Source: CAWIMX01 sp963792785 (GTDB lineage: Bacteria > Acidobacteriota > Vicinamibacteria > Vicinamibacterales > CAVVIG01). Taken from it: 64,000 bases of DNA. Of the stretch, positions 7,695 through 14,440 are shown in pieces. The stretch covers positions 682,001-746,000 of the forward strand of contig CAWBXO010000001.1 of assembly GCA_963792785.1 (NCBI GenBank), in the 5' to 3' direction. Both the position numbers and the translations under genes were made by a program. The first letter of the stretch is position 1. Each line of letters opens with the position of its first letter. Below the pieces are notes generated by a model. The model was given only the letters and a program-made list of their open reading frames with translations, did not search any database and was not told where the DNA came from.

Positions 7695-8492
7695 TTGGCC
7701 GCGATCGCGATGCAAGAACTGCTGGAGGCCGGTGTGCACTTCGGCCACCAGACCAAACGCTGGAACCCGAAGATGAAGGAGTACATCTTCGGCGAACGGA
7801 ACGGGATCTACATCGTCGATCTCGGCAAGACGGTGAAGCTGTTCCGGGAAGCCGAGGAGTTCATCTCCACCCTGGCCGCCGAAGGCCGGACCCTCCTCTT
7901 CGTGGGCACCAAGCGCCAGGCACAGGACGTGATCGCTGAAGAGGCGCAGCGCTGCGGCATGTTCTACGTGAACGAGCGTTGGCTCGGCGGGCTGCTCACC
8001 AATTTCGCCACGATCCAGCGCAGCCTCGGCCGGCTGCGCGACATCGAGGCGATGTCCACCGACGGCCGCTACGACACCCTCTCGAAGAAGGAAATCGCCC
8101 GCAACGAGAAGGAGCGCCGGAAGCTGCAGAAGAACCTCGAGGGCATCCGCGGCATGGCCCGGCTGCCCGACGCCGTCTTCGTGGTCGACACGAGGAAGGA
8201 AAAGATCGCCGTCGACGAGGCGCGCAAGCTGAAGATCCCGGTGATCGGCATCGTCGACACCAACTGCGATCCCGACGAAGTGGACTTCGTGATCCCCGGC
8301 AACGACGACGCGCTGCGTTCGATTCGGCTGTTCACCAGCCACATCGCCGACGCCGTGCTCGCGGGCCGCGGCATCCGCGAGTCCGCCGACGCCGATTCCG
8401 GCCGCGACCAGGGCGACGAGGGGGGCGACGAAGGCCGCCGCCAGGCCAAGCCGGCCCGCCGCAACCGCGAAGCGGCCCCGGCCTCGGCCTAG
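7695..8492 (+). CDS. rpsB: 30S ribosomal protein S2
   Basis: S2 binds the small subunit late and recruits S1 in many bacteria. LLEAGVHFGHQTKRWNPKM, IIDL-like VDLGKTVKLF and GTNCDP-like DTNCDPDEVDFVIPGNDD mark the family. TTG at 7695 is preferred because AGGGAGGA lies at the right distance; ATG at 7710 is the alternative. The C-terminus (about residues 232-265) is an extra low-complexity tail rich in Asp, Gly, Arg and Ala, longer than in E. coli. A strong hairpin with U-run follows before tsf. Confidence 0.97.
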   Translation: MAAIAMQELLEAGVHFGHQTKRWNPKMKEYIFGERNGIYIVDLGKTVKLFREAEEFISTLAAEGRTLLFVGTKRQAQDVIAEEAQRCGMFYVNERWLGGLLTNFATIQRSLGRLRDIEAMSTDGRYDTLSKKEIARNEKERRKLQKNLEGIRGMARLPDAVFVVDTRKEKIAVDEARKLKIPVIGIVDTNCDPDEVDFVIPGNDDALRSIRLFTSHIADAVLAGRGIRESADADSGRDQGDEGGDEGRRQAKPARRNREAAPASA

Positions 8493-8521
8493 CCCACTTC
8501 CCTGCCCGACCGACGACAGCG

Positions 8522-8551
8522 AGCGCCGGCCGCGGGGCCGGCGCTTTTTTT
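8522..8551 (+). terminator. Rho-independent terminator/attenuator between rpsB and tsf
   Basis: AGCGCCGGCC (8522-8531), loop GCGG, GGCCGGCGCT (8536-8545), then seven T from 8545. The stem is a perfect 10 bp. tsf starts 22 nt later with no obvious new promoter between, so partial read-through (attenuation) of the S2-EF-Ts transcript is likely. Confidence 0.9.
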
Positions 8552-8572
8552 GTACCCGAACGGAGAAGACGA

Positions 8573-9442
8573 ATGGCGACGACGATTACCGCAGGCATGG
8601 TGAAGCAGCTCCGCGACCAGACAGGTGCGGGCATGATGGAGTGCAAGGCCGCCCTGACGGAGGCGAACGGCGACTTCGAGGAGGCGACCACGGTCCTCCG
8701 CAAGCGCGGGCTGGCGACGGCCGCCAAGAAGGCCGGCCGCACCGCGACCGAGGGCCTCATCGCGCACCGGGTGTCCGCCGATGGCGGAACCGGGATCCTC
8801 GCCGAGGTGAACTGCGAATCCGACTTCGTCGCCCGGACTGACGATTTCCACGCCCTGATGGAGGACGTGCTGACGCTGGTCGAGCAGGCCGGCGACGCCG
8901 CGACCGACACCTGGCTGCAGGACCCGAACGGCCCGGTCCGGAAGCGAGTGGCCGAGGCGGTCGGCAAGATGGGCGAGAACATGGGCGTGCCGCGCGTCGT
9001 GCGCTACGCGGGCCAGGGCTACGTGGGGCAGTACATCCACCTCGGCGGCAAGATCGGCGTCCAGGTGGAGCTCAGCAGCGTCACCCCGGCGATCGCCGGG
9101 CAGGAGGCCTTCACGACCCTCGTGAAGGAGATCGCCATGCAGGTGGCGGCGGCCAGCCCTTCGTACGTCTCGCGCGGCGAGGTCCCGGCGGACGTCCTCG
9201 ACAAAGAGCGGTCGATCTACCGGGCGCAGATGGAGAGTTCGGGTAAGCCAGCCAACGTGATCGACAAGATTGTCGAGGGCAAGCTGGGCAGCTTCTACGG
9301 CCAGGTGGTGCTCACCGATCAGCCCTGGGTCCGCGAGCCCAAACAGACGATTGCCGACGTGGTGGCTCAGGCCAACAAGGCCCTGGGGGCGCAGCTGGGG
9401 ATCACGCGGTTCGTCCGGCTTCGCGTCGGCGAAGGGGCCTAG
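8573..9442 (+). CDS. tsf: Translation elongation factor Ts
   Basis: EF-Ts exchanges GDP for GTP on EF-Tu. The N-terminal UBA-like domain shows LRDQTGAGMMECKAALTEA, followed by the conserved ILAEVNCESDFVARTDDF and, in the C-terminal half, GGKIGVQVEL, MQVAAASPSYVSR and KIVEGKLGSFYGQVVLTDQP. Length 289 residues, normal. ATG at 8573 has GGAG 9 nt upstream. It lies behind the rpsB terminator, giving S2 and EF-Ts different dosage. Confidence 0.97.
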   Translation: MATTITAGMVKQLRDQTGAGMMECKAALTEANGDFEEATTVLRKRGLATAAKKAGRTATEGLIAHRVSADGGTGILAEVNCESDFVARTDDFHALMEDVLTLVEQAGDAATDTWLQDPNGPVRKRVAEAVGKMGENMGVPRVVRYAGQGYVGQYIHLGGKIGVQVELSSVTPAIAGQEAFTTLVKEIAMQVAAASPSYVSRGEVPADVLDKERSIYRAQMESSGKPANVIDKIVEGKLGSFYGQVVLTDQPWVREPKQTIADVVAQANKALGAQLGITRFVRLRVGEGA

Positions 9443-9447
9443 CACGC

Positions 9448-9453
9448 TATAAT
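9448..9453 (+). promoter_or_regulatory. -10 element implying leaderless pyrH mRNA
   Basis: A perfect TATAAT ends 8 nt before the GTG start of pyrH, and no Shine-Dalgarno is present. A transcript initiated from it would start at or within a base or two of the start codon. No good -35 is seen at the expected distance. Confidence 0.55.
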
Positions 9454-9461
9454 CGTCGGTC

Positions 9462-10175
9462 GTGACCCCCGCGTACAAGCGCGTCCTCCTGAAGCTCTCG
9501 GGCGAAGCCCTGATGGGCGAGCAGACCTACGGCATCGATCCGGCGGTCGCCTCCCAGATAGCGGCCGACGTCGCCGAGATTCAGGGGATGGGGGTCGAGA
9601 CGGCGATCGTCATCGGGGGCGGCAACATCTTCCGCGGCGTGGCGGCGAGCGCCCGGGGGATGGACCGGGCCACCGCCGACTACATGGGCATGCTGGCGAC
9701 GGTGATCAACGCCCTGGCCCTGCAGGACGCCCTCGAGCAGCAGGGCGTGGTCACCCGGGTCGTGACCGCCATCGAGATGCGCGCGGTCGCGGAGCCCTTC
9801 ATCCGCCGCCGCGCCATCCGCCACCTCGAGAAAGGCCGCGTGGTGGTGTTCGGCGCGGGCACCGGGAACCCCTACTTCAGCACCGATACGGCGGCCGCCC
9901 TCCGCGCGATGGAGATCAAGGCCGACGTGATCCTGAAAGCCACCAAGGTGGACGGGATCTACGACGCCGACCCGATGCTGCACCCCGAGGCCAGCCGCTT
10001 CGACCGCATCTCGTACCTGCAGGTCCTCGAGCAGGGCCTCAAGGTGATGGACGCCACGGCCATCTCGCTCTGCATGGACAACCGCCTGCCGATCGTCGTC
10101 TTCAACCTGCGCACGCCCGGCAACATCCGCCGCGCGATCGTCGGCGACGCGGTGGGATCGCTGGTCACGGTTTGA
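9462..10175 (+). CDS. pyrH: UMP kinase
   Basis: Phosphorylates UMP to UDP in pyrimidine nucleotide synthesis; cytoplasmic homohexamer of the amino-acid-kinase fold. Visible: KRVLLKLSGEALMG (phosphate binding), VIGGGNIFRGV, TADYMGMLATVINALALQD, VFGAGTGNPYFSTDTAAALR and TKVDGIYDADP. Length 237 residues, standard. The GTG start at 9462 sits 8 nt behind a TATAAT. It lies in the common tsf-pyrH-frr order. Confidence 0.97.
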   Translation: MTPAYKRVLLKLSGEALMGEQTYGIDPAVASQIAADVAEIQGMGVETAIVIGGGNIFRGVAASARGMDRATADYMGMLATVINALALQDALEQQGVVTRVVTAIEMRAVAEPFIRRRAIRHLEKGRVVVFGAGTGNPYFSTDTAAALRAMEIKADVILKATKVDGIYDADPMLHPEASRFDRISYLQVLEQGLKVMDATAISLCMDNRLPIVVFNLRTPGNIRRAIVGDAVGSLVTV

Positions 10176-10180
10176 GACCG

Positions 10181-10246
10181 GGGAAGTGAGGAAGTCAGGA
10201 AGTCTGCCCTCACTTCCCACTCCTCACTTCCTCACTTCCTCACTTC
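10181..10246. repeat. Intergenic stutter repeat with inverted arms (pyrH-frr)
   Basis: The left arm (10181-10204) is GGGAAGTGAGGAAGTCAGGA-like, and the right arm (about 10208-10246) repeats CTCACTTC four times in slightly varied form. GAAGTGAGGAAGT on the left is the reverse complement of ACTTCCTCACTTC on the right in more than one register, so the RNA can fold into a long hairpin just before the frr ribosome-binding site (AAGGA). Confidence 0.7.
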
Positions 10247-10257
10247 AAGGATCACGC

Positions 10258-10833
10258 ATGGATGTCAACGACCTGAAGAGCCTGTTCGCGGAAGTCAACA
10301 ACCGGATGAACACGGGGCTGGAGCACGTGCGGCACGAGCTGGCGGGCGTCCGGACCGGGCGCGCGTCGGTCACGATTCTCGACGGCGTGCATGTGGAGGC
10401 CTACGGCGCGAAGATGCCGCTCAACCAGGTTGCCGGCCTCTCGGTGCCCGAGCCCACGCTGATCGTCGCGCAGCCGTTCGATCCCTCGCAGCTCGCCGCG
10501 ATCGAGAGCGCCATCCGCGCGTCGGATCTCGGACTGAATCCGGCCAACGACGGCAAGGTCGTGCGCATCCCGATTCCCGCCCTCACCGAAGAGCGCCGCA
10601 AGGAGCTGTCACGCCACGTGCACAAGCTCGCCGAGGAGGGGCGCAACGGCATCCGCCAGGTCCGTCGGGACGCGAACGACCGCCTCAAGAAGCTCCTCAA
10701 GGACCACACGATCTCGGAAGACGACGAGCGGAAGAGCCTCGACGAAGTGCAGCGGCTCACCGACCAGCACGTGAAGGCGGTCGACGACCTGCAGCAGAAG
10801 AAGGACGCGGAGCTCCTCAGTCCCCGAATGTAA
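10258..10833 (+). CDS. frr: Ribosome recycling factor
   Basis: RRF with EF-G splits the post-termination ribosome. The product shows HELAGVRTGRASVTILDGV, the hinge region PLNQVAGLSVPEP and the helical domain LTEERRKELSRHVHKLAEE ... VRRDANDRLKKLLKD. ATG at 10258 gives 191 residues with AAGGA upstream; a longer frame from 10186 would translate the repeat and is not credible. The 3' end overlaps the convergent pfkA gene by 17 bp. Confidence 0.97.
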   Translation: MDVNDLKSLFAEVNNRMNTGLEHVRHELAGVRTGRASVTILDGVHVEAYGAKMPLNQVAGLSVPEPTLIVAQPFDPSQLAAIESAIRASDLGLNPANDGKVVRIPIPALTEERRKELSRHVHKLAEEGRNGIRQVRRDANDRLKKLLKDHTISEDDERKSLDEVQRLTDQHVKAVDDLQQKKDAELLSPRM

Positions 10834-11899
10834 TTCCGATCGCCTTCGCGGTCAGCACCAGATCGATGTCGGGCGGCACCCGCTTCGTGCGCCCCACGAC
10901 CTCCGACAGCGGACGCGTCACGATGTCCGGCGGGTCGAACGCCACCATCACCCCGAACACGCCTTCGCGCGCCAGCTCGACCGCCTTGCCGCCGAAGCGC
11001 GTGGCCAGCACGCGGTCGGCGCTGGTGGGCGGTCCCCCGCGCTGCAGGTGCCCCAGCACCACGGACCGTGTCTCCTTGCCGAGGCGCGTCTGCAGTTCGG
11101 CGGCCAGCCGCTCCCCGATGCCCCCGAGACGCTCGACGCCGCCCTCGCGCGCCTCCTCGAGGAGCGAGAGCGTCCCGCCCTTGGGAAAGGCGCCCTCGGC
11201 GACGACGACGACGCTGAAGCGGGCGCCCCACTGCTCGCGCGCCCGGAGCCGCTCGGCGACAATGTCCAGATCGAACGGGATCTCGGGGATGAGGATCGCG
11301 TCCGCCCCTCCCGCCACGCCCGCGTAGAGCGCGATCCACCCGGAGTAGCGGCCCATCACCTCGGCCACGAGCACGCGGTGGTGCGCCTCGGCGGTGGTGT
11401 GCAGGCGGTCGATCGCCTCGGTGGCGAAGTCGACCGCCGTGTCGAAGCCGAAGCACGTGGTCGTGCCCACGATGTCGTTGTCGATGGTCTTCGGCACGCC
11501 GACGATCGGGATCCCGCGCTGGTGGAACTGGTAGGCGATCGCCAGGGTGCCGTCGCCGCCGATGACGATGAGCGCGCCGAGGCCGAGCTGGTGGAACATC
11601 TCCACCACGCGACTCGAGTAGTCGCGGGTGCCCTCGGAGGTCGACACTGGATAGGCGAACGGGTTGCCGTGGTTCGTCGTGCCGAGGATCGTGCCGCCGA
11701 ACCGCAGGATCCCGGCCACGTCCTTCGGCGTGAGGACTCGCGAGCGGTTCGGCTCGATGAGGCCGTCGAAGCTGTCTTCGAGGCCCAGGCACTCGATGCC
11801 GGCGTTGGCGGCTTCCTTGACGACGGCGCGGATGACGGCGTTCAGGCCGGGCGCGTCGCCCCCGCCGGTGAGGACCCCCAATCGGCGAATGTCGGGCAT
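10817..11899 (-). CDS. pfkA: ATP-dependent (or PPi-type) 6-phosphofructokinase
   Basis: Phosphorylates fructose 6-phosphate in glycolysis. Visible: RLGVLTGGGDAPGLNAVIRA, ILGTTNHGNPF, IVIGGDGTLAIAYQ, GVPKTIDNDIVGTT (catalytic TIDND), VEVMGRYSGW-like AEVMGRYSGWIAL and GHLQRGGPPTSADR. GGDGT rather than GGDDS in the second loop points to ATP use, though group assignment needs an alignment. ATG at 11899 gives 360 residues. A TATATT lies 9 nt upstream of the start, so the mRNA may be nearly leaderless. Confidence 0.94.
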   Translation of the reverse strand: MPDIRRLGVLTGGGDAPGLNAVIRAVVKEAANAGIECLGLEDSFDGLIEPNRSRVLTPKDVAGILRFGGTILGTTNHGNPFAYPVSTSEGTRDYSSRVVEMFHQLGLGALIVIGGDGTLAIAYQFHQRGIPIVGVPKTIDNDIVGTTTCFGFDTAVDFATEAIDRLHTTAEAHHRVLVAEVMGRYSGWIALYAGVAGGADAILIPEIPFDLDIVAERLRAREQWGARFSVVVVAEGAFPKGGTLSLLEEAREGGVERLGGIGERLAAELQTRLGKETRSVVLGHLQRGGPPTSADRVLATRFGGKAVELAREGVFGVMVAFDPPDIVTRPLSEVVGRTKRVPPDIDLVLTAKAIGITFGD

Positions 11900-11930
11900 G
11901 TGCCTTCGAATATAGCAGGGCACCGCAGCG

Positions 11931-11960
11931 TTGCCGTGATGGAAATGGCCGTGCTAGGAT
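11931..11960 (+). promoter_or_regulatory. Promoter of tRNA-Ala
   Basis: TTGCCG (11931-11936), 18 bases, TAGGAT (11955-11960), about 16 nt before the first base of the tRNA. The fit is moderate but the position is right. Confidence 0.45.
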
Positions 11961-11976
11961 TGGGGTTCGGTCGAGT

Positions 11977-12052
<76 letters not shown>

Positions 12053-12060
12053 AAATACAA

Positions 12061-12084
12061 AAGGCAGCCTGTGAAGGCTGCCTT
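12061..12084. terminator. Bidirectional terminator between tRNA-Ala and haem-copper gene
   Basis: AAGGCAGCCT (12061-12070), loop GTGA, AGGCTGCCTT (12075-12084), extended by ATACA/TGTAT on the outside. A-rich and T-rich flanks make it usable on both strands, serving the tRNA and the convergent gene that stops at 12117. Confidence 0.85.
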
Positions 12085-12116
12085 CTGTATTTGTGGCGAC
12101 GGGTGAGGCGTCGAGC

Positions 12117-13511
12117 CTACTGCTGGTGCTGCTGCCCCGCGGTCGGCGCGGCCTGCTGCTGATCGATCGAGAACGTGAAGGCCATGAACTGCATCTCTTC
12201 CCACGTCTGATCGCCCCAGTAGACATCTTTCGTCGGATCCGGATTCGAGCGGTTGGCCGCCGAATTGTCGTACCACGCCCTCGAGCGCAGCTTGGTCCCG
12301 GCCGGGAGCTTCAGCGGCTCCGTGAAGATGTAGTCCGTCTGCCAGTTGAAGTCGTAGTGCGGCACCGCCAGCACCACTTCCTTCCGGCCGTCCGGGTACT
12401 CCGCCTCGATCTCCCACCGCTTGCCCCGCACGTGCGTGTGCGGCAGCAGGCTGTAGATCGTCATTGGCGTGTTCAGCGTCATCTCCGCGTCCACCTCGGC
12501 ATTGCTGTCGCCGGCGTGCAGCGTGAAGTTCTGGTTGAGGAGTGCCGCCGTGATGACTTCCTGCTTGGGCGGCGCGTCCGCGAAGCGGAAGCCAATCGAC
12601 GTCGAGTCGGTTGCCTCCTTGCCGTTCGCCGTGTAGTGCATCTGGAAAATGAGGGTCGATCCCGCCGGCAGGCGCATCGCCTCGCCCGGACGATATACGC
12701 GGATCGACTGACCCGGCACGTAGCCGCCGATGAAGTTGCCCGTGCCGCCCTCGGGCGCCGGACGATCGTTGAACGGCCCCTGCTTCGCCTCGCGGGCCTT
12801 GAGCACGGCATCGGTCTGCGGCTCGTCCATCCCGGGCGCGAACGTGATCGGGCCTTCGCGGCGGCGCTGCGGCTGCGCCGCGCCGCCCCGGCCCTGCGCG
12901 TTCGCGGGACGCTCGCGCTGCGGCGGCCGCGAGTAGACGATCACGTGGTGCACGACCGACGGATTGCTCGGCCGCACCTGATACGCCGTGATCCACTTGT
13001 CCTCGGTGAAGCGCGTGGGCACCTCGAAGTACTTGTATTCAATCTGCCCGCTCGCCGGGACCGGGTAGGCCTCCTGCATCGTGAACACCGCGTCGGGCTC
13101 GCCGATCGCCCAGCCGCCCGGATAGGTCGGCATCGCCGGCAGATCGGCGCGGTCGCCTTCGGGCGCGCCCGCGGCAATCCAGCGGGTGATCGTGTCCTTA
13201 TCGGTGTCGCTCAGCCGGCGGTCGTTCAGGAAGTGGCCGTAGGCCGGGTCGGCGTGCCACGGCGGCATCACACCGCGCGAGACCGCCGTGCCGATGGACC
13301 TTACGTACGGCCGCGCAGCGTCGTAGGTCAGCAGCGACATCGGCGCCACTTCGCCCGGACGATGGCAGACCGTGCAGTGCTCGTAGAAGATCGGCGCCAC
13401 ATCCTTGCTGAAGGTGGGGGTCCCAGGCGTCTGGGCGGCGGCCTGCCGGCCGCTCGCGCCAAGACCCACCACCAGGGCGGCGGCCAGGACGGCGTATCGC
13501 TTCATCGTCAT
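12117..13511 (-). CDS. Exported haem c / copper type II monooxygenase-like protein
   Basis: A 464-residue exported protein (signal peptide about 1-27 ending AAAQ). The N-terminal part is a small c-type cytochrome domain with the haem site CTVCH (residues 46-50). The rest resembles the copper type II, ascorbate-dependent monooxygenase fold (PHM/DBM family): VVHHVIVYSR gives the paired histidines, LIFQMHYTANG a further histidine and LLPHTHVRGKRWEIEAEYPD the HTH ligand site. Such a protein could oxidise a secreted substrate using haem as electron feed; the substrate cannot be told. RBS-like AAGGGAG precedes the start. Alternative view: electron-transfer protein without hydroxylase activity. Confidence 0.8.
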   Translation of the reverse strand: MTMKRYAVLAAALVVGLGASGRQAAAQTPGTPTFSKDVAPIFYEHCTVCHRPGEVAPMSLLTYDAARPYVRSIGTAVSRGVMPPWHADPAYGHFLNDRRLSDTDKDTITRWIAAGAPEGDRADLPAMPTYPGGWAIGEPDAVFTMQEAYPVPASGQIEYKYFEVPTRFTEDKWITAYQVRPSNPSVVHHVIVYSRPPQRERPANAQGRGGAAQPQRRREGPITFAPGMDEPQTDAVLKAREAKQGPFNDRPAPEGGTGNFIGGYVPGQSIRVYRPGEAMRLPAGSTLIFQMHYTANGKEATDSTSIGFRFADAPPKQEVITAALLNQNFTLHAGDSNAEVDAEMTLNTPMTIYSLLPHTHVRGKRWEIEAEYPDGRKEVVLAVPHYDFNWQTDYIFTEPLKLPAGTKLRSRAWYDNSAANRSNPDPTKDVYWGDQTWEEMQFMAFTFSIDQQQAAPTAGQQHQQ

Positions 13512-13693
13512 CGGCTCACAGACTCCCTTCGTTCCTAATTCTTTGACCCGTGGGAATTTAGACATTTTACCAAAACCGCACGATCCCCGCCGGACTAATC
13601 CTAAGACGTGGTCCAGGGGCACTTCGTTCGGGCCCAACGCAAAAAATCGTGCTCGAAAATTCACCTTTCTTGGTCGAAGAGCCGAAATACCTC

Positions 13694-13722
13694 TTGAAGG
13701 CCCCGGGGCCGTGACATAGGGT
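13694..13722 (+). promoter_or_regulatory. Promoter with palindromic spacer before zinc-ribbon gene
   Basis: TTGAAG (13694-13699), 17 bases, TAGGGT (13717-13722), about 32 nt before the 13755 start. The spacer holds a perfect 12-bp palindrome GGCCCCGGGGCC (13699-13710) that could be an operator. The surrounding gap 13512-13754 shows AT-richer patches but no gene. Confidence 0.4.
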
Positions 13723-13754
13723 AAGCAACCGAACCCCCTTTTCGACGGTAGGTT

Positions 13755-13985
13755 ATGTGGAACTGGTTTAACTGTTATCTGTCGGGACGCCACGACTATG
13801 GGGTCTGGTGCGAGCCAGGCAACATCTTCCTGCGCTGCGTCCACTGCGGCCGGCGGTCGGCTGGCTGGTCGCTCGAGACCAAGGAGGCCCCGCTCGCGCC
13901 GCCCCTGGTCAAGCGCGCCGCCGCGGACACCCGGTCCCCTGGCCAGCGGGTCGTCCCCTTCGAGCGCCACGCCTCGGCCGGCTAA
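13755..13985 (+). CDS. Small Cys-rich protein, probable zinc ribbon
   Basis: A 76-residue protein with no signal peptide. The N-terminal half is aromatic and Cys-rich: MWNWFNCYLSGRHDYGVWC, then LRCVHCGRRS, placing cysteines at 7, 19, 28 and 31 so that a zinc site is plausible. The C-terminal half is low-complexity and basic. It looks like a conserved small hypothetical family I have seen in soil bacteria but cannot name. It stands alone between the haem-copper gene and the rhodanese gene, with its own candidate promoter. The Shine-Dalgarno is poor. Confidence 0.6.
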   Translation: MWNWFNCYLSGRHDYGVWCEPGNIFLRCVHCGRRSAGWSLETKEAPLAPPLVKRAAADTRSPGQRVVPFERHASAG

Positions 13986-13989
13986 ACCG

Positions 13990-14048
13990 CACGCGCCTCC
14001 GGCTCACGGCCGGCGACAGGTGACCTGCGGCTGGCGACCGGCGGCTGA
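13990..14048. repeat. Intergenic word repeat (GGCGACnGG-type)
   Basis: Loosely repeated words CGGCGACAGG, CTGGCGACCGG and CGGCGGCTGACG follow each other between the zinc-ribbon gene and the rhodanese gene. Less regular than the repeats at 10181, 43111 and 55861, so it is the weakest member of the group. Confidence 0.4.
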
Positions 14049-14054
14049 CGCGGT

Positions 14055-14060
14055 TACAAT
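14055..14060 (+). promoter_or_regulatory. -10 element implying leaderless rhodanese-like mRNA
   Basis: TACAAT ends 8 nt before the GTG at 14069, with no Shine-Dalgarno between. Same geometry as at pyrH and the formimidoyltransferase gene. Confidence 0.5.
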
Positions 14061-14068
14061 TGCTCCCC

Positions 14069-14434
14069 GTGCCTGTCCCCCGCATCTCCAAGGACGATCT
14101 CAAGCAGCGTCTCGAGGCCGGCAACGCGCCGGTCCTGGTGGACGCCCGTCTGAAATATCCCTACGAGCACTCGACGGTTCGCCTGCCTGGCGCGATTCGC
14201 TACGCGGAGGAATCGCCCCTGCCGGCGCTGCCGCGTGATCAGGACATCGTCGTGTACGACTCGGATCCCCACGAGCTGGCCAGCTCGCGCGTGGCGGCCG
14301 AATTAATCCGGCTGGGTTACCGCGCCAGTGCGCTCGCGGGCGGCATCGGTCCGTGGATCGACGCCAAGCTGCCGACCGAGACGAAGGAATCCCGCCGCCA
14401 GGCGCCGCCTGAGCCAGGCGCGCTGAAAGGCTAG
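14069..14434 (+). CDS. Rhodanese-like domain protein lacking the catalytic cysteine
   Basis: A single-domain rhodanese fold of 121 residues: ISKDDLKQRLEAGNAPVLVD, then LPGAIRYAE (the usual I-P-G-A-I region) and the active-site loop. At the position of the sulfur-accepting Cys (about residue 64) the sequence is VVYDSDPHELASS, so Cys is replaced by Asp and sulfurtransferase activity is not expected. Such inactive domains act as binding modules. GTG at 14069 is chosen from the -10 spacing; TTG at 14060 is in frame. PolX follows directly after the TAG. Confidence 0.8.
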   Translation: MPVPRISKDDLKQRLEAGNAPVLVDARLKYPYEHSTVRLPGAIRYAEESPLPALPRDQDIVVYDSDPHELASSRVAAELIRLGYRASALAGGIGPWIDAKLPTETKESRRQAPPEPGALKG

Positions 14435-14440
14435 CGGGCG

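Noticed and set aside
10181..10246. Possible CRISPR array in the pyrH-frr gap (and at 55861)
   Set aside because: Units are short, imperfect and contiguous, with no constant repeats separated by unique spacers and no cas genes in the window.
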